Shown one piece after another: positions 48,903 to 57,076 of a stretch of 64,000 nt of DNA. The stretch covers positions 1,426,001-1,490,000 of the forward strand of contig NZ_CP124681.1 of the NCBI RefSeq assembly GCF_029961765.1, in the 5' to 3' direction. The translations under genes were made by a program, and so were the position numbers. Position 1 is the first letter of the stretch. The number at the start of each line of letters is the position of its first letter. The notes under the pieces were generated by a model. The model worked only from the letters and a program-made list of their open reading frames with translations, was not told the origin of the DNA and made no database searches. The DNA is from Nocardioides sp. QY071. GTDB lineage: Bacteria; Actinomycetota; Actinomycetes; Propionibacteriales; Nocardioidaceae.

Positions 48903-49882
48903 TTGCAGTCCTCCGGCGTGATCGAGCAGACCAGGTCGTCGGGGACGATCGCCCAGGGCGCGTTGACCCCCAGCCACGGCCCGTCGCCGGTCGCGTTGGT
49001 GAAGACACGCATGGTGGGGCCGGCGAGCTCGAGCGTCCTGTCGAGCTTTGCGCGGTGCTCGTCGAGGACGCGCAGCACCGTGCGCAGGTCGTGCAGCGCA
49101 GGCTTCAGCTGGGGCGCGGTGGCCCGGACCAGTGCGGTGAGGCCGGTGACGAAGCGGTGGGCGTCGGACAGGAGTGCCCGCAGGGTCTCCTTGCGCTGCT
49201 GGACCATCAGCATCACCGTCGTGCCGTGGGTGAGGACCTGGTCGAGCTGGTCGGTCTGGTCGAGGACCAGGTCGGTGACCTTGCGGATCGAGGCGAGCAG
49301 GGCGTCGAGCTGCTGCTCGCGGTCGTTGGCGATCGCCGAGACGCCGGCGATCCCGTCGAGCGCGTCGCGCAGGGCGTCGGGCTCGACGGCGAGGTCGGTG
49401 GCGAGCACGTCGACCGCCTGCTGCACCCGGTCCAGGTCGAGCGCCTCGACCTGGGGCGTGGACTCGAGCCAGAACCGCTCGATCGTGTAGCTGTCGACCG
49501 CGTGCTCGACGGCGATCGTGCTGTCGTCGCCGAGCGCGGCGCCCTTGCCCGGGGCCAGAGAGAGGAAGCGCTCACCGAGGATGGAGAGCAGCTTGACCTG
49601 CACCGTGCTGTCCTCGGTGACGCCGAGGTCCTCGGGGGAGCCGGTGAGGCTGAACCGGACGTCGACCTGGTCGCGGTCGGCGCGCACCGCGGTCACCTCG
49701 CCGATCCTGAGCCCCGCCATCCGTACGTCGTCGCCGGGCTCCAGCCCGGCGGCGTGCCGCAGCCGGGCGTGGTACGCCGGGTCGCCGGCGAGCGCGCGCA
49801 GCCCGAGCAGCAGCAGGCCGAGCACGACCAGCGCCGCGACCACGCGCAGCGGCCAGGCGAGCCGTCCGAGGGCGGCGCTCAT
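48899..49882 (-). CDS. mceC: Mce/MlaD protein, third of the operon
   Basis: A 327-residue Mce protein with a transmembrane helix at about 11-29 and MlaD core AAGLEPGDDVRMAGLRIGEVTAVRADRDQV, shown in part, then LGERFLSLAPG. Helical domain from about 130 to 270; the C-terminal tail has two Cys (LVCSITPEDCK). Start and stop overlap neighbours. Confidence 0.9.
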   Translation of the reverse strand: MSAALGRLAWPLRVVAALVVLGLLLLGLRALAGDPAYHARLRHAAGLEPGDDVRMAGLRIGEVTAVRADRDQVDVRFSLTGSPEDLGVTEDSTVQVKLLSILGERFLSLAPGKGAALGDDSTIAVEHAVDSYTIERFWLESTPQVEALDLDRVQQAVDVLATDLAVEPDALRDALDGIAGVSAIANDREQQLDALLASIRKVTDLVLDQTDQLDQVLTHGTTVMLMVQQRKETLRALLSDAHRFVTGLTALVRATAPQLKPALHDLRTVLRVLDEHRAKLDRTLELAGPTMRVFTNATGDGPWLGVNAPWAIVPDDLVCSITPEDCK

Positions 49883-50937
49883 CAGCGGCACCTCTTCGAG
49901 TGCCTGTTGCCGGTGACCCCGAGGTCGAGCTTGTAGGGCACGCCGGCGCCGCCCGCGGCGAGGGTGCAGACGTAGACGTTGAGGTAGCTGCCGTAGCCGA
50001 GGGTGCGCAGGTAGGTGTCCAGCTGCTGGGGGACCGCGGCGCCGGTCTGCACGAGCAGGTCGCGGCGCTGCGCGAGGTAGCGGAACCACGGGGCACTCAG
50101 GTCCGCGACGTGGACGACCGGCTGGCGGAGCTCGCCGACCAGGTCGGCGGTCGTCCTCGCCAGCCGGGCGATCGAGTCGAGGCTGGTGGCGATCCGGTCG
50201 CGGTCCGCGGCGAGGCCGCCGGTGAGGGAGGCGAGCCCGTCGACCAGGCGGGTGATCTCGGCGCGGTGCTCGTCGGTCGTGTCGAGGACGAGCGTGACGT
50301 TGTCGACGACCTTCGCCAGCGTCGCGTCGCGGTCGGTGATGCCGGAGGTGAGCCTCGCCGTCTGGTCCAGCAGGTGCGCCATGGTCGGACCCTGGCCCTG
50401 CAGCACCTCGACGATGTTGGTGGCGAGCTGGTTGATGTCGGCGGGCTGCAACAGGTCGAAGATCGGCTGGAAGGCGTTGAACATCGCGGTCAGGTCGAGC
50501 GCGGGCCGGGTGCGGGCGAGCGGGATCCGGTCGCCGTCGGTGAGCCGCCCGGCCGCCGCGGTGCGGTCGGGACGGGCCAGGGCGACGTACCGCTGGCCCA
50601 TCAGGTTGAGGTAGTCGACCGACGCGGTCACGTCGTCGTGCAGCCGCTGGTCGGCGTTCACGCTCATCGTCACGACGGCGAGGCCGCGCTCCTCGCCAGT
50701 GCCGAGGCGGGTGCCGGTGACCCGGCCGACCCGCACCCCCGCGATGCGTACGTCGTCGCCGGTGCGCAGGCCGGTCGCGTCGCGGAACACCGCGGTGACG
50801 GTGATCGCGTCGCCGTGCTGGGCGCGGGACAGGGTGCCGGCGACCATGCTGGTCAGCACCACGGCGACCAGCGCGAACACCGCGACGCCGAGCACGGCTC
50901 CGCGATGGCGGCGCAGCTCGCTGAGCTGGCGGCTCAT
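49882..50937 (-). CDS. mceB: Mce/MlaD protein, second of the operon
   Basis: A 351-residue Mce protein. Transmembrane helix at about 18-36; MlaD core VTAVFRDATGLRTGDDVRIAGVRVGRV; LMGQRYVALARPD. The conserved middle LDLTAMFNAFQPIFDLL is typical of MceB-type proteins. ATG 50937 overlaps the mceA stop. Confidence 0.9.
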   Translation of the reverse strand: MSRQLSELRRHRGAVLGVAVFALVAVVLTSMVAGTLSRAQHGDAITVTAVFRDATGLRTGDDVRIAGVRVGRVTGTRLGTGEERGLAVVTMSVNADQRLHDDVTASVDYLNLMGQRYVALARPDRTAAAGRLTDGDRIPLARTRPALDLTAMFNAFQPIFDLLQPADINQLATNIVEVLQGQGPTMAHLLDQTARLTSGITDRDATLAKVVDNVTLVLDTTDEHRAEITRLVDGLASLTGGLAADRDRIATSLDSIARLARTTADLVGELRQPVVHVADLSAPWFRYLAQRRDLLVQTGAAVPQQLDTYLRTLGYGSYLNVYVCTLAAGGAGVPYKLDLGVTGNRHSKRCR

Positions 50938-52028
50938 CGGTGTGCTCCGCACGGTCCGGCGAGTCCGCGGTAGGTGGGGCAGTCCTTCGGGTCGGTCGCG
51001 TCGTAGGGGTCGAGCAGCTGGGGCGCGAGCACGCCCTCCATCTGGATCCGGCCGTTCTTGACCGCGTTCGCGCCGTTGCGCAGCAGGACCGGCACCTTGC
51101 GGAGCAGCTCGGCGAAGGCGGGATAGCGCTCGGCGAACACCTCCAGGGTCGCGGCACTCGCGTTGAGCAGGCGGGCCGTGGCGGCGCCGTTCTCGCGCAA
51201 GAAGGTGGTCACGCCGGTCTCGCCGTCGAGAAGCGCGGGTACGTCGGCCAGCAGGTCGGAGATCTCCGCCTGCTGCTGCACGAAGGTCCGGGCCAGCGGC
51301 CGCGTGTCGCGCAGCGCCTTCACCAGCTGCGGCTCGACGTCGGCGGCCAGGTCGGTGTCGCGGGCGAGCAGGTCGAGGTCCTCACGCACCTGCGGGTGCA
51401 GGTCGGCCCAGCGGCCGAGGAAGCCGTTGCCGTCGCGCACCAGCTCCGCGATCCGCGCGCCCCGCCCGTCGAGCGCGTCGGCGAGCTGGGACAGCGCGAC
51501 GTCCCACTGGGCCGGGTCGACCGCCGCCAGCAGCCGCTGGGTGGCGGAGAAGGTGTCCATCAGTCGCCTCGTCGCGGTCGAGGTGTCCGCCGGTACGACG
51601 GCGCCCTCGGCCAGGTGGTGTGCGCTCGCGGTGGTGGCGGGCTCGGCGTGGGCGGCGGCGACCAGGTCGACGTACTCGTTGCCGAACAGGGTGCCGGGCA
51701 GGACCCGCGCGGCCACGGTGGCCGGGATGAGGGCGGCGTGCTCGGGCGCGACGAGCACCTCGGCGCTGGGGCCGGCGGGGTCGACCTGGACGACGCGGCC
51801 GACCCGCAGGCCGTCGTACTTCACGTCGGAGTTGGTCCCGAGGGTGTCGCCGATGGTGGGCAGCTGGACGGTCACCCGCACGTCGTCGCTGACGACGCCC
51901 AGGGTCTGCAGGCCGAGCACGCCGGTCAGTGCGCCGAGCAGCAGGAAGCCGGTGATGCCGACCGCGGCCAGGCGCAGCCGCAGCACGCGCGGGTCCGCCT
52001 TCGAGTGGGCGAACAGGAACTCGCTCAT
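50934..52028 (-). CDS. mceA: Mce/MlaD protein, first of the operon
   Basis: A 364-residue Mce protein. Transmembrane helix at about 19-37, then VRVTVQLPTIGDTLGTNSDVKYDGLRVGRVV (in part) and LFGNEYVDLVAA. A long helical region and a C-terminal Cys pair (KDCPTYRGLAGPCG) follow. It starts four bases after the second permease gene ends. Being first after the permeases it corresponds to MceA. Confidence 0.9.
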   Translation of the reverse strand: MSEFLFAHSKADPRVLRLRLAAVGITGFLLLGALTGVLGLQTLGVVSDDVRVTVQLPTIGDTLGTNSDVKYDGLRVGRVVQVDPAGPSAEVLVAPEHAALIPATVAARVLPGTLFGNEYVDLVAAAHAEPATTASAHHLAEGAVVPADTSTATRRLMDTFSATQRLLAAVDPAQWDVALSQLADALDGRGARIAELVRDGNGFLGRWADLHPQVREDLDLLARDTDLAADVEPQLVKALRDTRPLARTFVQQQAEISDLLADVPALLDGETGVTTFLRENGAATARLLNASAATLEVFAERYPAFAELLRKVPVLLRNGANAVKNGRIQMEGVLAPQLLDPYDATDPKDCPTYRGLAGPCGAHR

Positions 52029-52032
52029 CGCG

Positions 52033-52875
52033 TCACCCCGAGATCTGGACCTGCTGGTCCGCACCCCACAGGAGCAGCGTCAGCAGGATGTCGACGACGG
52101 TGAGCGAGATGATGCTGGCCCGGATCGCGCGGCCGGTCGCCCGGCCCACGCCCTCGGGGCCGCCGGTGGCGGTGAAGCCGTGGTAGCAGTGGATGAGCGT
52201 CACCACGGTCGTCAGCACGACCACCTTGATCGCGGAGTAGATGACGTCGACCGGCGCGACGAAGGTGCGGAAGTAGTGGTCGTAGGTGCCGGCGGACTGG
52301 CCGTAGAAGGTGGTGACCATGAGGTCGGTGGCGACGTACGTGCCGACCAGGCCGATCAGGTAGAGCGGCAGCACGACAATCCACGCGGCGACCAGGCGGG
52401 TGCTGACCAGGTAGGGGATCGGGCGGATCGCCATCGACTCCAGCGCGTCGATCTCCTCGCTGATCCGCATCGCGCCCAGCCGTGAGGTGAAGCCGCAGCC
52501 GATCCGGGCGGCGAAGCCGAGCGCGGCGACCATCGGCGCGAGCTCGCGGGTGTTGGCGTACCCGGAGATGAACCCGGTCAGCGGCGCCAGGCCGATCACG
52601 TCGAGGCCCTGGTAGCCCTCGAGGCCGACCTCGGTGCCGGTCAGGGTGGACAGGAGCAGGACGACGCCCACGACCCCGCCGCCGACGAGGAAGATGCCGG
52701 AGCCGAGGGTGACCTCGGCCAGCACCCGCTGGATCTCGCCGCGATAGCGGGTGAGCGCGACCGGCAGTGCCACGACCGCGCGCCAGGCCAGCACGAGCTG
52801 CAGGCCGATGCCGGCCAGCGGGCCGACGACGGCCTTGTCGACGGTCTCCTCGATCGCGGTCACGGCGTGGGTCAT
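52033..52875 (-). CDS. yrbEB: MlaE/YrbE-family permease, second of the mce operon
   Basis: A 280-residue permease with five to six helices and the MlaE core SGYANTRELAPMVAALGFAARIGCGFTSRLGAM and ISEEIDALESMAIRPIPYLVSTR (in part), the cytoplasmic coupling helix to the ATPase. With its partner it forms the inner-membrane platform for the Mce tube. The ATPase (MceG) is not in this window, as is usual. Confidence 0.92.
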   Translation of the reverse strand: MTHAVTAIEETVDKAVVGPLAGIGLQLVLAWRAVVALPVALTRYRGEIQRVLAEVTLGSGIFLVGGGVVGVVLLLSTLTGTEVGLEGYQGLDVIGLAPLTGFISGYANTRELAPMVAALGFAARIGCGFTSRLGAMRISEEIDALESMAIRPIPYLVSTRLVAAWIVVLPLYLIGLVGTYVATDLMVTTFYGQSAGTYDHYFRTFVAPVDVIYSAIKVVVLTTVVTLIHCYHGFTATGGPEGVGRATGRAIRASIISLTVVDILLTLLLWGADQQVQISG

Positions 52876-53681
52876 CCGATCGGCCCGCCGGCGAAGGTGC
52901 TGTAGACCTGCGAGATCACGAAGTTGGCCGCGAAGAGCAGCACGAAGTTGGTCACCACGGCGCTGGTCACCGCCTCGCCGACGCCGGTCGGGCCGCGCTC
53001 GGCCCGCAGGCCCTTGTACGACGCCACGAGGGCGCAGATCACCGCGAAGATCGCCGCCTTGGCCAGCGAGAGCCACAGGTCGGAGACCTGGGCCAGGGTG
53101 GTGACCGAGGCGAGGTAGCTGCCCGGCGGCAGGTCCTGCAGCACCACGCTGACGCTCAGCGTGGTGATGATCGTGAAGAACATGACCACGCCGTTGAGGA
53201 GCACCGCGACGGCGATGATGGCGAACATGCGCGGCACCACGAGCCGCTCGACCACCGAGAGGCCCATGACCTCCATCGCGTCGATCTCCTCGCGGATCCG
53301 GCGCGAGCCGAGGTCGGCGCAGATCGCGGAGCCCGCGACGCCCGACAGCATCAGCGCGGTGATCAGGGGAGAGGCCTGGCGTACGACGGCCAGGGTGTTG
53401 CCGGCGCCGGTGAACGCGACGGCGCCGACTTCCTGGGCCAGCACGCCGACCTGCAGCGCGAGGATGATGCCGAACGGGACCGAGACCGCCAGCGCGGGCA
53501 GCGTGCAGACCCGGATCGCGTACCAGGTCTGCACGACCGTCTCCGCCAGCGGGAACCGGCGTCCGACGATGGTGTCGAGCGCGGCGGTGAGCACCCGGCG
53601 GGTGAACCCGAGCAGCGCGATGACCTCCGCCAGCGGCTTGCCGAGCGCCGGGAGGACCCGCGGGGCGCTGTGGGCGGGCAT
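52872..53681 (-). CDS. yrbEA: MlaE/YrbE-family permease, first of the mce operon
   Basis: A 269-residue permease. MlaE signature: SPLITALMLSGVAGSAICADLGSRRIREEIDAM (in part) and MEVMGLSVVERLVVPR. The ATG at 53681 has AGGAG five bases upstream. First gene of an eleven-kilobase unit (yrbEA-yrbEB-mceA-F-fadD-aldehyde dehydrogenase) that reads away from the merR gene. Confidence 0.92.
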   Translation of the reverse strand: MPAHSAPRVLPALGKPLAEVIALLGFTRRVLTAALDTIVGRRFPLAETVVQTWYAIRVCTLPALAVSVPFGIILALQVGVLAQEVGAVAFTGAGNTLAVVRQASPLITALMLSGVAGSAICADLGSRRIREEIDAMEVMGLSVVERLVVPRMFAIIAVAVLLNGVVMFFTIITTLSVSVVLQDLPPGSYLASVTTLAQVSDLWLSLAKAAIFAVICALVASYKGLRAERGPTGVGEAVTSAVVTNFVLLFAANFVISQVYSTFAGGPIG

Positions 53682-53729
53682 GGCGCTCCTGTCGTCGTAC
53701 TGCTGCGGTCAGGCTCGGAGGGGGCACGA

Positions 53730-53746
53730 TGACAGTAGAACTGTCA
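53730..53746 (-). promoter_or_regulatory. mce operon promoter with perfect operator TGACAGT-AGA-ACTGTCA
   Basis: The 7-3-7 inverted repeat is perfect. On the minus strand it contains -10 TACTGT, with TGGACA as -35 about 18 bases upstream. The same motif overlaps the merR promoter 86 bases away, so one regulator probably controls both directions. Confidence 0.7.
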
Positions 53747-53801
53747 CACACGTACTGTCCACGTGGATGTGACGCACGTCAACCCTTTCCGATATCCCGC
53801 G

Positions 53802-53832
53802 TTGCACACGGCAAATGACAGTCGTACTGTGA
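53802..53832 (+). promoter_or_regulatory. merR promoter with second operator copy TGACAGT-CGT-ACTGTGA
   Basis: TTGCAC (53802-53807), a 17-base spacer and TACTGT (53825-53830) form the promoter. The operator (53816-53832) differs from the mce copy by one base in an arm and covers the -10. The -10 ends seven bases before the ATG, so the mRNA is probably leaderless and autoregulated. Confidence 0.7.
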
Positions 53833-53837
53833 CAGTC

Positions 53838-54611
53838 ATGAGTTCTGTTGCGGGGGTGGACTCGGCACCCCAGGCCGACGACGGCGGCCCCCTGCGCACC
53901 GTCGACGAGCTGGCCGCGGCCGCCGGCCTGACCGTGCGCACCACCCGCTACTACGCCAGCCTCGGCCTGCTCCCGCCGCCCGCCCGGCGCGGCCGGATGG
54001 CGTGGTACGACGACACCCACCTCGCGCGCCTGGAGATGATCCGCGCGCTGCAGGGCCACGGCTTCACGCTGCAGGCGATCGAGAAGTACCTCGCCTCACT
54101 GCCCGCCGACGCCGGCGTCGAGGACCTCGCCGTGCAGCGGGCGATGCTGACGTCGTGGACCGTGGGGGAGCCCCAGGAGCTCACCCGCCGCCAGCTCGAC
54201 CAGCACGCCGGGCGCCGCCTCACCGACGACGAGGTGACCCTGATCGAGGAGTTCGGCCTGCTCCGGGTCGCGACCGACGAGCGGGGCGCGGTGCGCTACA
54301 CCCCCGTCCACGGGTTCGACGTCGCCGTGCAGCTGCTCGAGGTCGACATCCCCGTCGCCGGCATGCGCGCCGCCGGCGACGCCATCGAGAAGCACATGTC
54401 GGCGCTCGCCGAGGAGCTCACGCGCGTGCTCCACGACGAGGTGGTCGAGCCCTGGCGCCACGCCAGCGCCCACCCCTCCCGCGAGGACGCCGAGCAGCTC
54501 GAGGCCACCATCAGCACCCTGCGCCGGCTCACGCTCGACGCGATCGTGCGCGGCTTCCAGCGCTCGGCCAACAAGGTCATCGCGCGGTCGCTGGACCGGG
54601 CTGATCGTTGA
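53838..54611 (+). CDS. MerR-family transcriptional regulator, probable mce regulator
   Basis: A 257-residue regulator. The MerR winged helix is at about residues 20-90: LRTVDELAAAAGLTVRTTRYYASLGLLPPPARRGRMAWYDDTHLARLEMIRALQGHGFTLQAIEKYL in outline (helix-turn-helix, RYY, wing, then dimer helix). The C-terminal 150 residues are a helical effector domain without metal-binding Cys pairs. It is divergent from yrbEA, with a matching operator at each promoter. Mycobacterial mce operons are usually controlled by GntR or TetR proteins, so MerR control is unusual. ATG 53838 is set by the promoter. Confidence 0.85.
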   Translation: MSSVAGVDSAPQADDGGPLRTVDELAAAAGLTVRTTRYYASLGLLPPPARRGRMAWYDDTHLARLEMIRALQGHGFTLQAIEKYLASLPADAGVEDLAVQRAMLTSWTVGEPQELTRRQLDQHAGRRLTDDEVTLIEEFGLLRVATDERGAVRYTPVHGFDVAVQLLEVDIPVAGMRAAGDAIEKHMSALAEELTRVLHDEVVEPWRHASAHPSREDAEQLEATISTLRRLTLDAIVRGFQRSANKVIARSLDRADR

Positions 54612-54675
54612 GTTGCCGCATCCTCACCGTTGAGTTGCCGCATCCTCGCGGTTGAGTTGCCGCCTCGGGCAACTC
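54607..54675. repeat. Three tandem 22-bp repeats ending in a hairpin
   Basis: Two copies of GTTGAGTTGCCGCATCCTC plus three variable bases (54607-54628, 54629-54650) and a third partial copy start just before the merR stop. In the third, GAGTTGCC (54654-54661) pairs with GGCAACTC (54668-54675), a likely terminator. GTTGAGT can also pair with ACTCAAC at 54694-54700. The array is in the convergent gap with the phosphatase gene. Confidence 0.6.
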
Positions 54676-54695
54676 GACGGTGAGTTCGGGGCGAC

Positions 54696-55136
54696 TCAAC
54701 CCGCTCGGGGGCTGAACCGGCGGACGAACCGGGCCTGGAAGGGCGTCTCGACCGCGCGGGCGTCGTACCGCTGACGCACCCAGGCCACCGCGGCGGTGGA
54801 CGGTACGCCGTCGAGGACCGCCAGGCAGGCCAGCGCCGTCCCGGTGCGTCCGCGCCCACCCGCACAGGCGATCTCGACCCGCTCGGTGGCGGCGCGGGCG
54901 AGAGCGTCCTCGAGCGCCGTGCGCAGGTCGGCGGGATCGGCGGGGAGCCGGAAGTCGGGCCACCGCACCCAGCGCGTGCTCCAGCCGAGCGGCGCCGGCG
55001 CCCGGCCGAGCAGGTAGGTGCCGAACTCGGGCAGCGGGCCCTCGGGCACCGGCCGGCGCAGGCCGCGACCACGGACCAGGCGGCCCGACGGCAGGGTCAC
55101 CACGCCCGGTGCGTCCGGGTCCCACGCTCGGGCCAC
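54696..55136 (-). CDS. Protein-tyrosine/dual-specificity phosphatase-like protein
   Basis: A 146-residue protein with the phosphatase loop CAGGRGRTG (C-x5-R followed by T), preceded by VEIACAGG and followed by ALACLAVLDGVPSTAAVAWVR, the usual helix after the loop. A general-acid Asp may be that of RWPDFRLP. It is thus a small cysteine phosphatase of unknown substrate. GTG start at 55136, only 26 bases from the divergent ndk start. Confidence 0.8.
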   Translation of the reverse strand: MARAWDPDAPGVVTLPSGRLVRGRGLRRPVPEGPLPEFGTYLLGRAPAPLGWSTRWVRWPDFRLPADPADLRTALEDALARAATERVEIACAGGRGRTGTALACLAVLDGVPSTAAVAWVRQRYDARAVETPFQARFVRRFSPRAG

Positions 55137-55145
55137 CGGTTCAAC

Positions 55146-55155
55146 GTACTAAGGT
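55146..55155. promoter_or_regulatory. Overlapping divergent -10 elements (ndk / phosphatase)
   Basis: Plus strand TAAGGT (55150-55155) is seven bases before the ndk GTG. Minus strand TAGTAC (55146-55151) is nine bases before the phosphatase GTG. The two hexamers overlap, so polymerase binding in one direction should exclude the other. Confidence 0.4.
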
Positions 55156-55162
55156 CGCGCCC

Positions 55163-55570
55163 GTGACCCAACGCACTCTCGTCCTGCTCAAGCCCGACGC
55201 GGTACGCCGTGGCCTGGTCGGCAACGTGCTGGCCCGGTTCGAGGCCAAGGGCCTGGGCATCGTCGCCATGGAGCACCGCCACATCGACGCGGCGATGGCC
55301 GACGCCCACTACGCCGAGCACGTCGAGCGCGACTTCTACCCGCCGCTGCGCACGTTCGTGACGAGCGGTCCGCTGGTGGCGCTGGTGCTCGAGGGTGACG
55401 AGGCGATCGAGGTGGTCCGCGCGCTCAACGGCGCGACCGACGGCCGCAAGGCCGCCCCCGGCACCATCCGGGGCGACCTGTCGCTGTCGAACCGCGAGAA
55501 CCTGGTCCATGGGTCCGACTCGCCGGAGTCGGCCGCGCGCGAGATCGCGCTCTGGTTCCCCGAGCTCTGA
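55163..55570 (+). CDS. ndk: Nucleoside diphosphate kinase
   Basis: A 135-residue NDP kinase that equilibrates nucleoside di- and triphosphates. TLVLLKPDAVRRGLVGNVLARFE, the ATP-binding Lys region, and the active-site NLVHGSDSPESA with phospho-His116 are all present. GTG start is defined by TAAGGT seven bases upstream; the longer frame has no conserved sequence. A strong hairpin follows the stop. Confidence 0.97.
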   Translation: MTQRTLVLLKPDAVRRGLVGNVLARFEAKGLGIVAMEHRHIDAAMADAHYAEHVERDFYPPLRTFVTSGPLVALVLEGDEAIEVVRALNGATDGRKAAPGTIRGDLSLSNRENLVHGSDSPESAAREIALWFPEL

Positions 55571-55581
55571 CCCGCGCCGCT

Positions 55582-55613
55582 GCATGAATCCCCGGTCGGC
55601 CGGGGATCCATGC
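55582..55613 (+). terminator. Hairpin terminator after ndk
   Basis: GCATG-A-ATCCCCGG (55582-55595) pairs with CCGGGGAT-C-CATGC (55600-55613), a 13-pair stem with one mismatch. It lies 12 bases after the ndk stop. The next 268 bases to mreB hold no gene I can support, only a small CCTGC/GCAGG hairpin and no clear promoter. Confidence 0.75.
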
Positions 55614-55881
55614 GCTTGTCAGGGGTTGCAACGCCTGCCCAGCGCAGGAACTGCCTGCCCGCTGTGACGGGTGTGACTCCTGAGACTCGCCGCGCCGTAC
55701 CGGCGTGCCTGCGCGGCCAGACCCCGTGCGTTCCTTACGCTCGCAAGCGGAGACCGGCGGATCGTGCGCTCGTCGGCCTCCCCGGCGCACTCCTCGCACC
55801 ACGAGGGGAGCGGGCCGGCTTCCCCGACGCGCGCGGACGGACCTGTCGCTCGACCGGTCCGGTGACGTCTTGCGAGGAAGC

Positions 55882-56913
55882 GTGAGGGCGAACTCCATCA
55901 TCGGCCGCGACATGGCCGTGGACCTCGGTACCGCCAACACGCTCGTCTACGTCCGCCGCCGGGGCGTGCTGCTCGACGAGCCGAGCGTGGTGGCACTCAA
56001 CGACGGCACCGGCGAGGTGATCGCCGTCGGGCACCAGGCCAAGCAGATGCTGGGCCGTACGCCGGACAACATCACCGCGCTGCGCCCGCTGCGCGACGGC
56101 GTGATCGCCGACTTCGAGGCGACCGAGCAGATGCTGCGCCATTTCATCGCGCGCGTGCACCGCCGGCGCTACTTCGCCAAGCCCCGCATGGTCATCTGCG
56201 TCCCCAGCTCGATCACCCCGGTCGAGCAGCGCGCGGTCAAGGAGGCCGGCTACCAGGCCGGCGCCCGCCGCGTCTACGTCGTCGAGGAGCCGATGGCCGC
56301 CGCGATCGGCGCGGGGCTGCCGGTGCACGAGGCGACCGGCAACATGATCGTCGACGTCGGCGGCGGTACGACGGAGGTCGCCGTCATCTCGCTCGGCGGC
56401 ATCGTCACGTCCCTGTCCATCCGCACCGCCGGCGACGACCTCGACGCCGCGATCATCGCGTGGATGAAGAAGGAGCACGGCGTCATGCTCGGCGAGCGCA
56501 CCGCCGAGGACGTCAAGATCACCCTGGGCTCGGCCTTCCCGCGCCCCGGCGAGCCGCAGGGCGAGGTCCGCGGCCGCGACATGGTCACCGGCCTCCCGCG
56601 CACCGTCGAGGTCACCAGCGCCGACATCCGGCACGCGCTCGAGGAGCCGCTGCACGCCATCGTCGACGCCGTCCGGGTCACGCTCGACCAGACGCCGCCC
56701 GAGCTGGCCGGCGACATCATGGACCGCGGCATCGTGCTCACCGGCGGGGGAGCGCTGCTGCGCGGCCTCGACGAGCGCATCCGCCACGAGACGGGCATGC
56801 CCGTCCACGTCGCCGAGGACCCGCTGGTCTCCGTCGCGATGGGTGCGGGCCGCTGTGTCGAGGAGTTCGAGGCCCTCCAGCAGGTGCTCGTGACCAACCA
56901 GCGACGGTTTTAG
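55882..56913 (+). CDS. mreB: Rod-shape-determining actin homologue MreB
   Basis: A 343-residue actin-fold ATPase that organises lateral wall synthesis. Phosphate 1 loop MAVDLGTANTLVYV, VCVPSSITPVEQRAVKEA, phosphate 2 loop MIVDVGGGTTEVAVISLGG and adenosine region GIVLTGGGALLRGLDERI are all intact. GTG 55882 gives VRANSIIGRDMAVDLG with GAGG just upstream. Its stop codon lies inside the left arm of the inverted repeat described below. Confidence 0.96.
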   Translation: MRANSIIGRDMAVDLGTANTLVYVRRRGVLLDEPSVVALNDGTGEVIAVGHQAKQMLGRTPDNITALRPLRDGVIADFEATEQMLRHFIARVHRRRYFAKPRMVICVPSSITPVEQRAVKEAGYQAGARRVYVVEEPMAAAIGAGLPVHEATGNMIVDVGGGTTEVAVISLGGIVTSLSIRTAGDDLDAAIIAWMKKEHGVMLGERTAEDVKITLGSAFPRPGEPQGEVRGRDMVTGLPRTVEVTSADIRHALEEPLHAIVDAVRVTLDQTPPELAGDIMDRGIVLTGGGALLRGLDERIRHETGMPVHVAEDPLVSVAMGAGRCVEEFEALQQVLVTNQRRF

Positions 56914-57075
56914 TGGTCACCTCCAGGCATTCGCCGTGCGCCCCGCGCCCCGGGCACGCGCCTCGCAGCGTTGGCGTCGCTCGCGAGACAACCCGGTATG
57001 GCTTCGCTCCGCCGCCTTGCGATGCACGCACCCGGAGCACGGGGCGCCCCCACCGACTGCCTGGAGGTGACCACT
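56912..57075 (+). promoter_or_regulatory. mreB-mreC intergenic giant hairpin covering the mreC ribosome-binding site
   Basis: AGTGGTCACCTCCAGGCA (56912-56929) is the exact reverse complement of 57058-57075. The left arm starts in the mreB stop codon; the right arm contains the mreC GGAGGT and ends one base before the mreC ATG. Further in, GCGCCCCG and CGGGGCGC-type arms continue the stem. Folding would hide the mreC start, whereas ribosomes finishing mreB would open it. Confidence 0.7.
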
Positions 57076-57076
57076 G

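Noticed and set aside
54607..54675. CRISPR-like array
   Set aside because: The repeats are directly joined without spacers, only three copies exist, and no cas gene is near.
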